A DNA stretch of 64,000 nucleotides, from NCBI GenBank assembly GCA_964519985.1, contig CAZFMF010000005.1, positions 1-64,000 on the forward strand, in the 5' to 3' direction. The stretch comes from JAIEOG01 sp964519985. GTDB lineage: Bacteria; Bdellovibrionota; FAC87; UBA2466. Below, in pieces: positions 33,231 to 42,295 of the stretch. The position numbers and the translations under genes are program-made. Each line of letters starts with the position of its first letter. Position 1 is the first letter of the stretch. The notes under the pieces were generated by a model that searched no databases, was not told where the DNA came from, and worked only from the letters and a program-made list of their open reading frames with translations.

Positions 33231-33947
33231 TTAACCCCCGAAAACGTAGCCGGCTTGCAGATAGCCAACGAAATTATTGACCAGACTGCCCGTCAGACGA
33301 CGTTGTTCGTAAAAGATGTAGTCCTTGACGCCAACATGCATCGAAAAGTTTCGTCCAAACCAAAGGGCTAGACCGACATCCGCCACACCCGCCCAGCTTC
33401 GACGCGTATCCAAAACCACCAACCCGGGCCCGAGCGCCACGTATTGATCGAGATAGAAAACCTCGTCCATCGAGACGCGGAACTTTCCGTAGAAAAGGTG
33501 ATAACCCAGACTGAGATCCGCCCGGTATTTCGTCACCGCTACGTCGGCGACTAAGTTATTGTTTTCAACCAGGGCCGCCCCCGCCTTGGTAAACCGGTTG
33601 AAAACATAGTTACCGGTTAACCCGAGAAACCACCGGTTGGTGAGGTAGAAACGGTAGCTGGCGTCGAGATTTCCGGTACGCAAGAAACCGTCCCCGGAGA
33701 AATTCGTCCCGCCTCCCAGCGAAAACTCGTGACGGTTTTGCATCGGCGCGTAGCGGGTCTGCACTGCGTAGAGTTGCTCGCCGGTTAGACCAGCCGGCGC
33801 TTCATTGCCCGGCGTGCCTAGAGCATTGAGCTGCTCTTCCAGCGTCGCGGTTTGCGCCGCCGGAGTTTCAGAAGGCGGCGTCTCCGCCGCGTTCAAGGCC
33901 GCCGGAATCAGGGCAATCGCCAAAAGGATTGTTCGGATGTTTTTCAT
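33231..33947 (-). CDS. outer-membrane beta-barrel protein of the gliding operon (CglE/GltA-like)
   Basis: 238 residues from the ATG at 33947, which overlaps the upstream stop as ATGA. The signal peptide is MKNIRTILLAIALIPAALNA. After a Pro/Ala/Thr-rich linker the strand pattern runs FSLGGGTNFSGDGFL, LDASYRFYLTNRWFLGLTGNY, ADLSLGYHLFYGKFRVS and a final GYLQAGYVFGG. The form (barrel after a short linker, ending in aromatic-glycine) matches the myxobacterial 'OMP_myx_plus' outer-membrane barrels, which occur in gliding-motility loci. The name is therefore family-level only. Confidence 0.78.
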   Translation of the reverse strand: MKNIRTILLAIALIPAALNAAETPPSETPAAQTATLEEQLNALGTPGNEAPAGLTGEQLYAVQTRYAPMQNRHEFSLGGGTNFSGDGFLRTGNLDASYRFYLTNRWFLGLTGNYVFNRFTKAGAALVENNNLVADVAVTKYRADLSLGYHLFYGKFRVSMDEVFYLDQYVALGPGLVVLDTRRSWAGVADVGLALWFGRNFSMHVGVKDYIFYEQRRLTGSLVNNFVGYLQAGYVFGG

Positions 33948-35980
33948 TGTACCACCAAGTCCTTCATCCACTTTTTAACCAAGCGGTTGTCCGCCGGAGT
34001 CGTTTGGATATCGGCAAACTCGAATCCCGCTACGATCAAATAGCGTGGTTTAGCGGGGGTGCTCGATTTGCGCGTGCATTTGGCCGCGATCACCAACGGA
34101 TCCTCCCCGGCCTTTTTCAAGTTCAGCAACGGTTTGCAACTTGCGCCCAACGTGATGGGCGTCGGCGATGCCGACTCCGAGGTGGCTTTGCCGGCCAGCT
34201 TGATCGGATTCAGCGGAGACTGAAATCCACTCGCGGCATCAATTTCGAGTTCATAGCCCGTCAAATCGGCCACCCGCGGTTTCACCGTCACGCCGGTTTC
34301 CGCCAACTCTGCCTTCAAACTGCTTTCCAGCTTATCGAGAAGCGGGGTGCTGACAACCACCTGATCGATTTGCGCGGCCAGCTTTTCCATGGAATCGATC
34401 ACGGTCGGTTCCAAGAACGCAGTCGTACCGATGAACGCGGCTTTGCGCAGAACGAGCAGCAGCGGATCACGCTGTTGGGTCACCGGATTGGCGACTTGCG
34501 GAACTTCCTCAAAGAACTCCGAGGTCGATTTGACTTCGGTCACGCTCGGGCTATCGCCGAAGAGCAAAACCGACGGCCAGCTAGCCGGGAGCACTTCAAC
34601 CAGGAAACTCTCGACCTGGACCACTCCGAAAACCGAAGTCGCCACGAGCTGGAACTGCTTCCGCCCGGCCTTCTTACCGGTAATGATCAGTCGCCCGCCG
34701 GAGTAGCTGATTTCGTCCTTCAGAGTATCGGGAAGGATCTTTACCGATGGCGCCGTATTATTAAACTCGCCGTCCTTCACGAGGATCGGGAATGAGATCG
34801 ACTCCCGTTCGCGGACGTACTTCGTTGCTTCTAAGGGGAACTCGCCGCGATCTACGATCGGCGCCTTGTGGCTCTCCAACGTAAAGGTGACCTTCACCGT
34901 TTGATCCGTGCAGAAATCTTTCACCCAACGGCTGCGCTTCACGCACGCCCGGATGACGACATCCGCCGTCGTACCGATTTTCTCGGGCGGGATTTGCACC
35001 CACCGGAAGCTCGCCACCGTCGACGGGTTCACGCCCCGGGCCGGGTTACCGGGATTCGTGGTTTCCACTTTGAGTTCGGAAAGACCAAAACTGGGGCGCG
35101 GGGCCAAAGACAACGAGGGCGCTTCTTCCCCGTTGGGATCTTCGGCGCTGATAGTGAACGAGACGCTCGTACCCTGGGTGATCTTCACCGGCGAGAGGAG
35201 AATCGCTTTCTCCCGCACGTCAAAAATGCGCCAGGTCGTGTTCGCGGTCGTGGTGACCCCGCGCGGCCCGAAGACACTCACTTCCAACGCTTTATCCACG
35301 AAGACACTGAAAGAACTAAATGTCTCGTTCACATTCACTTCACGGAAAGACGGCGTATAAATCACCTTGAAGCGCGCCGGATTGGTGAGATCGCGCTGCA
35401 CGAGCGCGCCGACCGGCAGGTTCTTGATCTGGATTTCGAATGGCCCGTTCGGATAATCCTCGCTCTGCACGTCGATGATCTGTTCGTGCAGCTTGCCTTC
35501 CTTCAACTCGGTTGGAGTCGTAGGCGCCGGCAGCGTCACTTTGATCGGACGGGTCACATCGCGAACAACGAGAAGCGTCGAGCCTTGCGTGACCGTGACC
35601 GGATCTTCCGAGCTACTCAATTGCATTTTCAACGGATAAGTGCGGACGATGACGCTCAAGTCACGAGTGTCATTGGCGTCTTGAAATGTCGGGGTCCAGG
35701 TGACCTTTCCCGTCTCCGGGTTGTAGACCGCACCCGCGGGCAATCCCTGAATCGATAGCAGCGGCTTACCCGGCTTGGGCACCGAAACATTGATCGGAAA
35801 CTCCGCCAACTGTCCTTCCATCACTTCGACGGTTTCGGGCGAATCCAGCACCAGCGGTGGAACCACCGGGGCGGGTTTTTCCGGTTGGCGTTGCACCACC
35901 CGACCGCTGGTCGGAAACGGATTTTGCGTGCAAGCCGCCGTGACTAAGAGGGTCGTTAAAAGGGTTGAGAGTCTTTTCAT
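33944..35980 (-). CDS. large Ig-like/cadherin-like lipoprotein of the gliding operon
   Basis: 678 residues. Lipobox VTAAC (Cys17). Successive beta-sandwich segments are visible: a putative-Ig motif (LPAGAVYNPETGKVTWTPT, the He_PIG pattern) near 79-97, a second copy (LPVGALVQRD..FKVIYTPSF) and further repeats up to about 470, followed by a C-terminal alpha/beta part with cysteines (GASCKPLL, AAKCTRK). Such lipoproteins extend through the periplasm or outside the cell. Role in the motor is inferred from the operon. Confidence 0.72.
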   Translation of the reverse strand: MKRLSTLLTTLLVTAACTQNPFPTSGRVVQRQPEKPAPVVPPLVLDSPETVEVMEGQLAEFPINVSVPKPGKPLLSIQGLPAGAVYNPETGKVTWTPTFQDANDTRDLSVIVRTYPLKMQLSSSEDPVTVTQGSTLLVVRDVTRPIKVTLPAPTTPTELKEGKLHEQIIDVQSEDYPNGPFEIQIKNLPVGALVQRDLTNPARFKVIYTPSFREVNVNETFSSFSVFVDKALEVSVFGPRGVTTTANTTWRIFDVREKAILLSPVKITQGTSVSFTISAEDPNGEEAPSLSLAPRPSFGLSELKVETTNPGNPARGVNPSTVASFRWVQIPPEKIGTTADVVIRACVKRSRWVKDFCTDQTVKVTFTLESHKAPIVDRGEFPLEATKYVRERESISFPILVKDGEFNNTAPSVKILPDTLKDEISYSGGRLIITGKKAGRKQFQLVATSVFGVVQVESFLVEVLPASWPSVLLFGDSPSVTEVKSTSEFFEEVPQVANPVTQQRDPLLLVLRKAAFIGTTAFLEPTVIDSMEKLAAQIDQVVVSTPLLDKLESSLKAELAETGVTVKPRVADLTGYELEIDAASGFQSPLNPIKLAGKATSESASPTPITLGASCKPLLNLKKAGEDPLVIAAKCTRKSSTPAKPRYLIVAGFEFADIQTTPADNRLVKKWMKDLVVQ

Positions 35981-35993
35981 CGCGCGTTCCTCT

Positions 35994-37211
35994 TTAGCTG
36001 TTCACCGGACGTAGCAAGAAGGGATAGTTGACCTTCACGCTCACGCCGCCAATCGGTTTCGGAAAATCCCAGGTCATCATGCGTCCGGCGATGCATTCCG
36101 GAACGTCCGCGTCGCCCAGGGAAGATTTTCCCGGCTTCGCATAATTCAGTTTGCCCGTCGGTCCAATTTCGAATGCCATGGCCACTTGCCCCGCCATCGC
36201 CGGATTGCGACGTAGGCCTTGCTCGTAGCACGCGCGAACCTGGCTCAAGTACTTGGCAATCGTAGCGGCGATGACCGCTTTATCCAAACCGCCATCCAGC
36301 TCGATGTCACTCGATAGCGGAAGCGACATCAGCGATCGCCCATTGCCCTGACCCACGCCCGCGCCCGTTCCGGAGCCCACCAAAGTATCCCCGTAACCGC
36401 CCGCTCCGCCGCCCGGACCCTTGCCGCCACCCACGCCGCCCAGACCAGCCACGCCGGTGTTGCCGACGGTGGTGCGTTTCACCCCCTGGCCCAGACCGAC
36501 CAGCATTTCGCCACCCGAACCTTTGTCGCCCTCGAGGCCCGCGCCGGGACTGACGTTCTGCATGCCGGACGGAATTCCGCCGACGGCTTTTTTCAAGTCC
36601 TTTTGGCCGAGCATGCCCAAGAAACCAAGATTTTGCGCGACGGCGCGCTTGCCGCCGTCATCCTTCGGCTTGGTCGCCAGTTCCGGGTGCGGCGTCGTCA
36701 ACGTCGGCGCCGGGATCCGCACGGCGTTCGTGGGCGGAACCACCGTCACGGTGACCGGCTCGGGAATCGGAGGCGGCAGTTCTTCCTCGCGCGGCGAGAG
36801 CCACCACAGGCCCAGCGCAAACGCGAAAAACAGCAACGCAAAGAGGAACAGCCACCGGCTATTCTTTTCGTCACGCGTTTCGGCCGCCAATTCCGCATTG
36901 AGCACCGCGCTCTGCGCCACGGTGTACGTGCCTTGTGGCGAGGTCAATTGCCAGCTGCCGTCGCCCACCGCTTTCGCGGTACAACCTTCCAGGGCCGCGA
37001 CTTCCCAACCCTGAGACTTGGGGGAAAGCTTGAAGCGAAACAACCACTCCGAACGTTTAATGGAGAGCCCATGCGCTTTGCGATTGCGCAGGCGCTGCTC
37101 ACACGCTTCTTCGCTGATAAATCCGAAGAGGCGATGAAAACCGAATGTCCGCTCGGTGTTGGCCGGGATAGCCCGGATCAGATTTCCGTTGGCCGCCGCA
37201 ATTGCGATCAT
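35994..37211 (-). CDS. AgmX/PglI C-terminal domain protein (TonB-like, inner-membrane anchored)
   Basis: 405 residues. Residues 1-125 are cytoplasmic, one membrane segment is at about 125-145 (WLFLFALLFFAFALGLWWL), then a proline-rich and glycine-rich periplasmic linker, and a C-terminal domain (about 310-405) with LSQVRACYEQGLRRNP and PECIAGRMMTWDFPKP. That end is the AgmX/PglI C-terminal domain, related to TonB C-termini, seen in Myxococcus gliding proteins. It would link the inner-membrane motor to the outer membrane. Start overlaps the small CglF-like gene by ATGA. Confidence 0.85.
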   Translation of the reverse strand: MIAIAAANGNLIRAIPANTERTFGFHRLFGFISEEACEQRLRNRKAHGLSIKRSEWLFRFKLSPKSQGWEVAALEGCTAKAVGDGSWQLTSPQGTYTVAQSAVLNAELAAETRDEKNSRWLFLFALLFFAFALGLWWLSPREEELPPPIPEPVTVTVVPPTNAVRIPAPTLTTPHPELATKPKDDGGKRAVAQNLGFLGMLGQKDLKKAVGGIPSGMQNVSPGAGLEGDKGSGGEMLVGLGQGVKRTTVGNTGVAGLGGVGGGKGPGGGAGGYGDTLVGSGTGAGVGQGNGRSLMSLPLSSDIELDGGLDKAVIAATIAKYLSQVRACYEQGLRRNPAMAGQVAMAFEIGPTGKLNYAKPGKSSLGDADVPECIAGRMMTWDFPKPIGGVSVKVNYPFLLRPVNS

Positions 37212-37495
37212 TGCACTTCCTCCCCGGCATCTACCGCGACACGATCCAAAAAGTTTTCCCGCAGGCGCAAGAGACCATCGGTCCCGTCCTGCGCGTCCCC
37301 GGTGACCACCGAGATCTCACCGCGTTTCACTTGCCCCTGAAGCAGCAACTCTTCGAAATTGACGTCCTTAGCTTTGCGATAGCGCACGTTCGGCTGTTTC
37401 GCCTCCGCCGCCCCGGCCGCCGGCGTTTCCGCCGCACGGACGCTCCCCGCGATTAAAAAAACCATCCCCAAGACGAGAACACCCATCGACTTCAC
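37208..37495 (-). CDS. small exported CglF-like protein of the gliding operon
   Basis: 95 residues. Signal peptide MKSMGVLVLGMVFLIAGSVRAA, then a short mature protein with VRYRKAKDVNFEELLLQGQVKRGEISVV and a terminal helical segment RLRENFLDRVAVDAGEEVQ. The 'V(D/N)FE...GE' pattern is that of CglF-type small proteins found beside AgmX-like genes. It overlaps both neighbours by 4 nt, so it is firmly part of the operon. Confidence 0.7.
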   Translation of the reverse strand: MKSMGVLVLGMVFLIAGSVRAAETPAAGAAEAKQPNVRYRKAKDVNFEELLLQGQVKRGEISVVTGDAQDGTDGLLRLRENFLDRVAVDAGEEVQ

Positions 37496-40344
37496 TTATC
37501 CCCCTTGCCGGATCCGAGTTGCAATAGACGGCCTTGGAAGTAGGACGCCAACCGCTCTTTCCCCTGAGACTCGTAGAAACCCTTGATCTCACCCAGCGCG
37601 GTCGCCGAGACCGGATCCTGGTGCAGTACGCCCAGGGCCCGCTTGTAGACTTCGTCCGAAACCGCGGCCGCGGTAACCGGAGCGGGAGCCGGATCGTCCA
37701 CCTTGGCAATCTTGGCCGGCTCGGTTTCCGGAACGAGCAACGCTTCGAGCGCGGCCCGTTCGGAAAGCTGCGGGATTTCCGCCAGCTGGGCTTTGGCCAA
37801 TCCTAAGAAATCGGCGCTCTTTTTCTGGAAGGGTTCGGCCATCGCCGCCAGCGAAGCTTTCACTTCCGCCAACAATTCTGGCGACAGTTCGGCCGGAGTC
37901 GGGCTGTCGAGAATTTCCTTCGAGAAATCGGCGTAGCTCTTGGTCAACAGTGCGGCAATCCGCACCCGCGTTTTGGTATCCGCGCCCCCGTAGTATTTCT
38001 CCGTCGCCGTATCCAAAGTGCCCATGGCTTTGAGGCGCTGTTTGAATTTCGCCTGCCCCTGCCGCCCGTAAAACGAAATCTTGCGCTGAGCCGCATCGAG
38101 TTTCGAAAGCTCATCGAGCACGTGCCGCGACCAGGCCACGCCCGCTGCTTTGGTGCTGGCGAGCAGTTCCTTCTTGGTCCGCTCGTTACCCTTGCCCTCG
38201 AGCTCCAACTGATTGGCGATGCGCAGACGGTTGGCCTCCGACCACGGCAGATCGAGCGATTCCAGGCCAATCAATTTGGCGTCCTTAAGTGTGGCGAAGA
38301 TCAGTTCTTCGTGGGCGCCGGCCGCCTTGCGGGCCTTCATCCGCTTGGTGACATCGCCCAGCAGGCGATTGCGATCGGTGAAACGGTTGCCGAGTTCGTA
38401 GAGTAGCGCGACCTTCAAGATTTCGGTGTCTTCCGATTTGTCGCTCAGATCCTTTTCCTGCAGCTCAGCCGATTCGGCAAAGAAACCCGCCGCTTCATAT
38501 TCCGCCGCGAGGTCCGCCGTTTTGCCCATGGCTTTGAGCAGCGTCAAAATGGACTTCTGGTCCTTCAACTTCACCGCCAAGACCCGCGCATTTTCGCACG
38601 ACTTCGGCTGGAACTTTCCGTTCAAGCAATACTCTTGGAAGGTCTTCAGCGCCTCCGGCGTTTCCCCCATCGCGATGGCCGCTTCGAAACGGCCTTCTTC
38701 GCGCACCCGCGCCATCAACTCAAACCCTTGGTCCCAAACCTTGCGCTCTTTGGCCGCCTTGGCCGCCGATTGCACCTGCGGGCTATCGAGCCATTCGCCG
38801 GCGACCTTGGAAATTTCCGCCGGAAGCTTTTTGTCGACGAGAATATCGATGATCAGCAAACCACCGCGGAACGTGTAGGTGTCTTGCACCGCGGTCGGTA
38901 CCGCCCAGGTTTTCAAAAGCGCCAACGCATCATCCGGGCGGCCTTGTTCCTTCATCGCCACCGATTGGATGTAACGATACTCGTGCACACGGGCCGCATC
39001 TTTCACCACCTCGGCGAGCTTCGCGCTTTCCGTTTCGATGATCGGAGAGTCCTTGCCCTTTACCGCGAGCGCGAGACGGATTTCGCGCAGTTTGATTTGA
39101 TCGGCGAGCGAAAGACCGAGGTCGGGGCCATTTACCCACTCGTCGATCTTCTTCATTTTGGCTTCGGGGCTCGTTTCGGCCGCGATCCAACCTTCCATCA
39201 TCTTGAACTGATCTTTGTGCTTGGGAAAAAGGTGCATGTACAACAGCACCACCGATTTAAAATCGCCGGCGAATTCCGCGCGGCTGGCCCGCTCGCCGTC
39301 CAACTGCACGCTCAGACGACGGATGATCTTTTCCGTCTTGGCGTCCACGCCGCCTTCCGGAATCGGCGACCGCCCGGCTTGTTCCGTGACTTCGCGAAAC
39401 TTCTCCCAGTTGCGCAGACCGTAATACTCTTCCATCAAGCGCACTTGGCTCGGTAGCGAGGGGGTGCGGGCATTGACGTGCTCCAGCGCGCGCGTTCCCG
39501 CTTCGCGATTGCCCTCGGCGTAAAAGGCTTCGGCGAGATCTTCAAACAACGTGGGACGACCGGTTTTTTGCGCCAGTTGCTCCACCAGCAGCAAAGCCTT
39601 TTGCCCATCGGTTTTCTCGAGCGAGAGAAAGACGATCAAATCGCGCAACGCTTCGTCGCGCACCTGCCCCTTGGAATCAAAGAGCGCGATCTGCATTTCC
39701 TCGATCGCGGTGGGAAGATTGCCGGCTTCGCGCAGTGCCCAAGCGCGGCGGAAATGGCCATACGCGCAAACATCGCCTTCGCCACATAGCTCGATCGCCA
39801 GACGGTAATAAGTATCGGATTCCTTCAGCGCGGCCGGGGTCTTTTGCTTTTCGTAGTACTCCGCCAGGCGCAGAGCGGCTTCTTTACGTAGGTCGATCAA
39901 CTCCTGCTGGGTGACGAGCTCTTTCCAATATTTATTGGCCGCGTCGATCTGATTGAGATCCTGGTTTAGGCGCGCGAGCTGGAACTTGATCTTATAGGCC
40001 AACGCACCTTGCGCACCGGCGTGAAACTGCGTTCCATTCAAGGCTTCTTGGTACAGACCGAGCGCCCGTTTGCGGGCGCTTAGCACTTGCTGCTGTTCGG
40101 CTTCCGAGGCGGTCGGGTTTCCCGCCAAGTCGACGGCTTGGTCGAAAAGCACGTCGGCCAGGCGCAACGTCAACGTGGGACGGGCCGGATCTTTCAGCGG
40201 GAGCGAATTCCGTAATGCCTCCACATCGCGTGCCAGCTGCGGATCCGCCACCGCCACCGCAATGTTTGCCGAAAAAACCAACCCCGCCACTGCGAGCCTA
40301 CGCCCCGTTAGTGCGAGCGCAGCGAAGCAATCTTTTAATGCCAT
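37492..40344 (-). CDS. large exported TPR-repeat protein of the gliding operon
   Basis: 950 residues, almost entirely helical in tetratricopeptide-like pairs, with signal peptide ending VAVA-D (about 33). Clear TPR-type helices include LFEDLAEAFYAEGNREAGTRALEHV and KALGVLHQDP near the end. Comparable very large TPR proteins (AgmK/GltB type) occur in Myxococcus gliding loci and span the periplasm. The first codons (MALKDCFAALALTGRR) are partly encoded by a half copy of the dispersed repeat. Confidence 0.75.
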   Translation of the reverse strand: MALKDCFAALALTGRRLAVAGLVFSANIAVAVADPQLARDVEALRNSLPLKDPARPTLTLRLADVLFDQAVDLAGNPTASEAEQQQVLSARKRALGLYQEALNGTQFHAGAQGALAYKIKFQLARLNQDLNQIDAANKYWKELVTQQELIDLRKEAALRLAEYYEKQKTPAALKESDTYYRLAIELCGEGDVCAYGHFRRAWALREAGNLPTAIEEMQIALFDSKGQVRDEALRDLIVFLSLEKTDGQKALLLVEQLAQKTGRPTLFEDLAEAFYAEGNREAGTRALEHVNARTPSLPSQVRLMEEYYGLRNWEKFREVTEQAGRSPIPEGGVDAKTEKIIRRLSVQLDGERASRAEFAGDFKSVVLLYMHLFPKHKDQFKMMEGWIAAETSPEAKMKKIDEWVNGPDLGLSLADQIKLREIRLALAVKGKDSPIIETESAKLAEVVKDAARVHEYRYIQSVAMKEQGRPDDALALLKTWAVPTAVQDTYTFRGGLLIIDILVDKKLPAEISKVAGEWLDSPQVQSAAKAAKERKVWDQGFELMARVREEGRFEAAIAMGETPEALKTFQEYCLNGKFQPKSCENARVLAVKLKDQKSILTLLKAMGKTADLAAEYEAAGFFAESAELQEKDLSDKSEDTEILKVALLYELGNRFTDRNRLLGDVTKRMKARKAAGAHEELIFATLKDAKLIGLESLDLPWSEANRLRIANQLELEGKGNERTKKELLASTKAAGVAWSRHVLDELSKLDAAQRKISFYGRQGQAKFKQRLKAMGTLDTATEKYYGGADTKTRVRIAALLTKSYADFSKEILDSPTPAELSPELLAEVKASLAAMAEPFQKKSADFLGLAKAQLAEIPQLSERAALEALLVPETEPAKIAKVDDPAPAPVTAAAVSDEVYKRALGVLHQDPVSATALGEIKGFYESQGKERLASYFQGRLLQLGSGKGDK
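40312..40332. repeat. half copy of dispersed repeat at the start of the TPR gene
   Basis: TGCGAGCGCAGCGAAGCAATC at 40312-40332, which encodes DCFAALA in the signal peptide of the TPR protein on the minus strand. It matches one arm of the repeat at 31529-31587. Confidence 0.65.
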
Positions 40345-40378
40345 CCAATCCCCCCGAAAAACCCAGATCGAACGAAAC

Positions 40379-40894
40379 TTAACCGCCGGATATCACCGCC
40401 AACTGGATCGATCCGTAGTGAGCACTCGGAAGGATCGCCATCAGCTGAGATATGGTCGTACTCGGAATCTCACGGTGCGCTTGCAGCGTCAGCTCGCCCG
40501 GAAAAGGTTTTCCGGGATTGCTTTTGATCCACATTTTGCGCAGCTCGTTTAGCTTCTTCAGCAGCGCCGTAGGATCACGAAGCACGGTTTCCGCCGGGCC
40601 GACTTCTTTTTGATCCAAGAAGACTCCGGTAGGTGCCACCGCGAGCACGGGGGCATCTTTGATTTCTTTACCCGTCGAAGCGCTGGGCAAGGTCACTCCC
40701 TTGATCGTGACCAGCAACTCCGGAGAGGTCGAAAACGCTTGTAGCAAAAAGATAACGAGAAGGCTGAACATGTCCACCATGGGCGTCAGCATCAGCCCCG
40801 AGAGCATGCTGCGCTTGCCTCCGCGGCCCTTGCCCCGACCGACTAAGTGGTGCTCGAAGACGCCCGGTTTTAGTGTGTGCGCGACCAGACTCAT
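40379..40894 (-). CDS. ExbD/TolR-family motor protein 2 (AglS/AglQ-like)
   Basis: 171 residues from the ATG at 40894, which overlaps the ExbD1 stop as ATGA. One membrane segment (MVDMFSLLVIFLLQAF, about 43-58) carries the conserved Asp of proton channels, then a periplasmic domain. ExbB/ExbD complexes turn proton flow into force; here two ExbD-type genes and one ExbB-type gene form a set as in AglRQS, the Myxococcus gliding motor. Confidence 0.88.
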   Translation of the reverse strand: MSLVAHTLKPGVFEHHLVGRGKGRGGKRSMLSGLMLTPMVDMFSLLVIFLLQAFSTSPELLVTIKGVTLPSASTGKEIKDAPVLAVAPTGVFLDQKEVGPAETVLRDPTALLKKLNELRKMWIKSNPGKPFPGELTLQAHREIPSTTISQLMAILPSAHYGSIQLAVISGG

Positions 40895-41409
40895 TTGCCT
40901 TCTCCCACCGGCACCACCCCGAGATTCGCGATTTGGTGTTTGCGCAACACGTCCATCGCGGAAACCAGGTCGCCGTAACTCACTCCGGCTTTGGGCGAAA
41001 TCATCGCGGCGGTGACCGGTGATACGGCCGGCACGCCGGGTTGCGCCGCCGGGGTGATCCCAGCCAGCCAACCCGAGAGCTGTCCGTCCATCGACGCCAG
41101 CAACGCTTTGGTATCCGCCCCTTGGAGAGAGGCCTTCTTGACGTTCTTCCCGTTCTTTTTCAGGACCATTTCCACCAGCAAGGGCCCGCCGAAGCGAACA
41201 TCCAGCTCATAAGAACCGGCCGTGGTTGGAGCGGCTTCAGTTCCGTGGCTCTGCTTCACCTGCACGGTGCTGATCTGAATCCACACCGCCGTCATCAGAA
41301 GAAAGCAGATGCAGACAGAGAGCAAGTCGATGAAAGGGACGAGATTTATCTCAGCATCCAGACTCCGCCGTCCCCCCGAGGACGGCATCATCGGTCCTGC
41401 GCCTGCCAT
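40891..41409 (-). CDS. ExbD/TolR-family motor protein 1 (AglQ/AglS-like)
   Basis: 172 residues. The N-terminal INLVPFIDLLSVCICFLLMTAV (about 20-41) carries the membrane Asp of the ExbD/TolR family, followed by a periplasmic domain ending GDLVSAMDVLRKH. It follows the ExbB-like gene immediately and overlaps ExbD2 by 4 nt. The pair of unlike ExbD subunits matches the AglQ/AglS arrangement. Confidence 0.88.
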   Translation of the reverse strand: MAGAGPMMPSSGGRRSLDAEINLVPFIDLLSVCICFLLMTAVWIQISTVQVKQSHGTEAAPTTAGSYELDVRFGGPLLVEMVLKKNGKNVKKASLQGADTKALLASMDGQLSGWLAGITPAAQPGVPAVSPVTAAMISPKAGVSYGDLVSAMDVLRKHQIANLGVVPVGEGK

Positions 41410-42126
41410 TTAAGCCCCCACGGGTTGGGTGCTCAAGCCGGGCGCCGAGGCCGGCCGAGTCACGGGTTGTTTGGCCGAAGCGGGTGCTTCCGAGCCTTCC
41501 GTGTAAAACAACAGATCGTGATAAATCTGGGCCGTCGTCTGCGTCAGCTGCGTGACAATCCGATCGGTGCGGTTTTGGAAGATCGCGTACGCGACCAGCG
41601 CCGGAATCGCCACGAGCAATCCGAAGGCCGTGCAGTTCATCGCTTCCGAAATACCGGCGCTCAACATCGTCGCGCGATCGGCCGGATTCGCACTGGCCAC
41701 CGCGGCGAAGGACGAAATCATCCCGCTGATGGTTCCCAAGAGTCCGAGCAGCGTGGAAACGTTGCCGAACATCGCCAGGAAGCCGGTGCGACGATCGATT
41801 TTGCTGATCTCTTCGGCCAGCTTTTCATCCATGCGGGCCTGGAGCTCTTCTTCGCCCGCGGCATTGCCGCGCAGACGCAAGCCCGTTTCGACAATCGCGT
41901 TCAAGGCCGTCGGCGGTTGCGCATCCCGCGCCGCGTTAGCGGCGCCCATGAAGTCCCCCTTGGGCAAGTACGCTAGGATTTTTTGCCGGAAATCGGCCGC
42001 CGGCTCTTTCACTTTCGAATAGAGCGCGCGACCGCGCTCAATGATAAACCCCAACGTCGCCACGGCGAAGATGAGGATGAAATACATGAACACTCCGCCG
42101 TCATGGAACTTTTGCAAGATAATCAA
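41410..42126 (-). CDS. MotA/TolQ/ExbB-family proton-channel protein (AglR-like)
   Basis: About 238 residues from a TTG at 42126, chosen because GGAGGGG lies just upstream; a longer in-frame start exists at 42189 and an internal ATG near 42090. Three membrane segments: FMYFILIFAVATLGFII, the conserved block NVSTLLGLLGTISGMISSFAAV, and CTAFGLLVAIPALVAYAIFQNR. This is the first gene of the ten-gene operon and supplies the motor ring with the two ExbD proteins. Confidence 0.88.
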   Translation of the reverse strand: MIILQKFHDGGVFMYFILIFAVATLGFIIERGRALYSKVKEPAADFRQKILAYLPKGDFMGAANAARDAQPPTALNAIVETGLRLRGNAAGEEELQARMDEKLAEEISKIDRRTGFLAMFGNVSTLLGLLGTISGMISSFAAVASANPADRATMLSAGISEAMNCTAFGLLVAIPALVAYAIFQNRTDRIVTQLTQTTAQIYHDLLFYTEGSEAPASAKQPVTRPASAPGLSTQPVGA

Positions 42127-42295
42127 GAACCCCTCCAACCTAAGAATTGCTGATGCTGCTAAATTTCCTAGGAAGGGGCTGAGTGTCAACGCGCGAATTT
42201 GACGCTGACCACCAAAAGCCAGACAAATGTTAACGATGTATTGTGAGTAGGTAGCTGGTACCCTTTAGAAAATCTCTTACTGAAGACAAACCGCT

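Noticed and set aside
33929..34795. Plus-strand frame across the Ig-like lipoprotein gene
   Set aside because: Shadow of the minus-strand gene; no start signal or domain.
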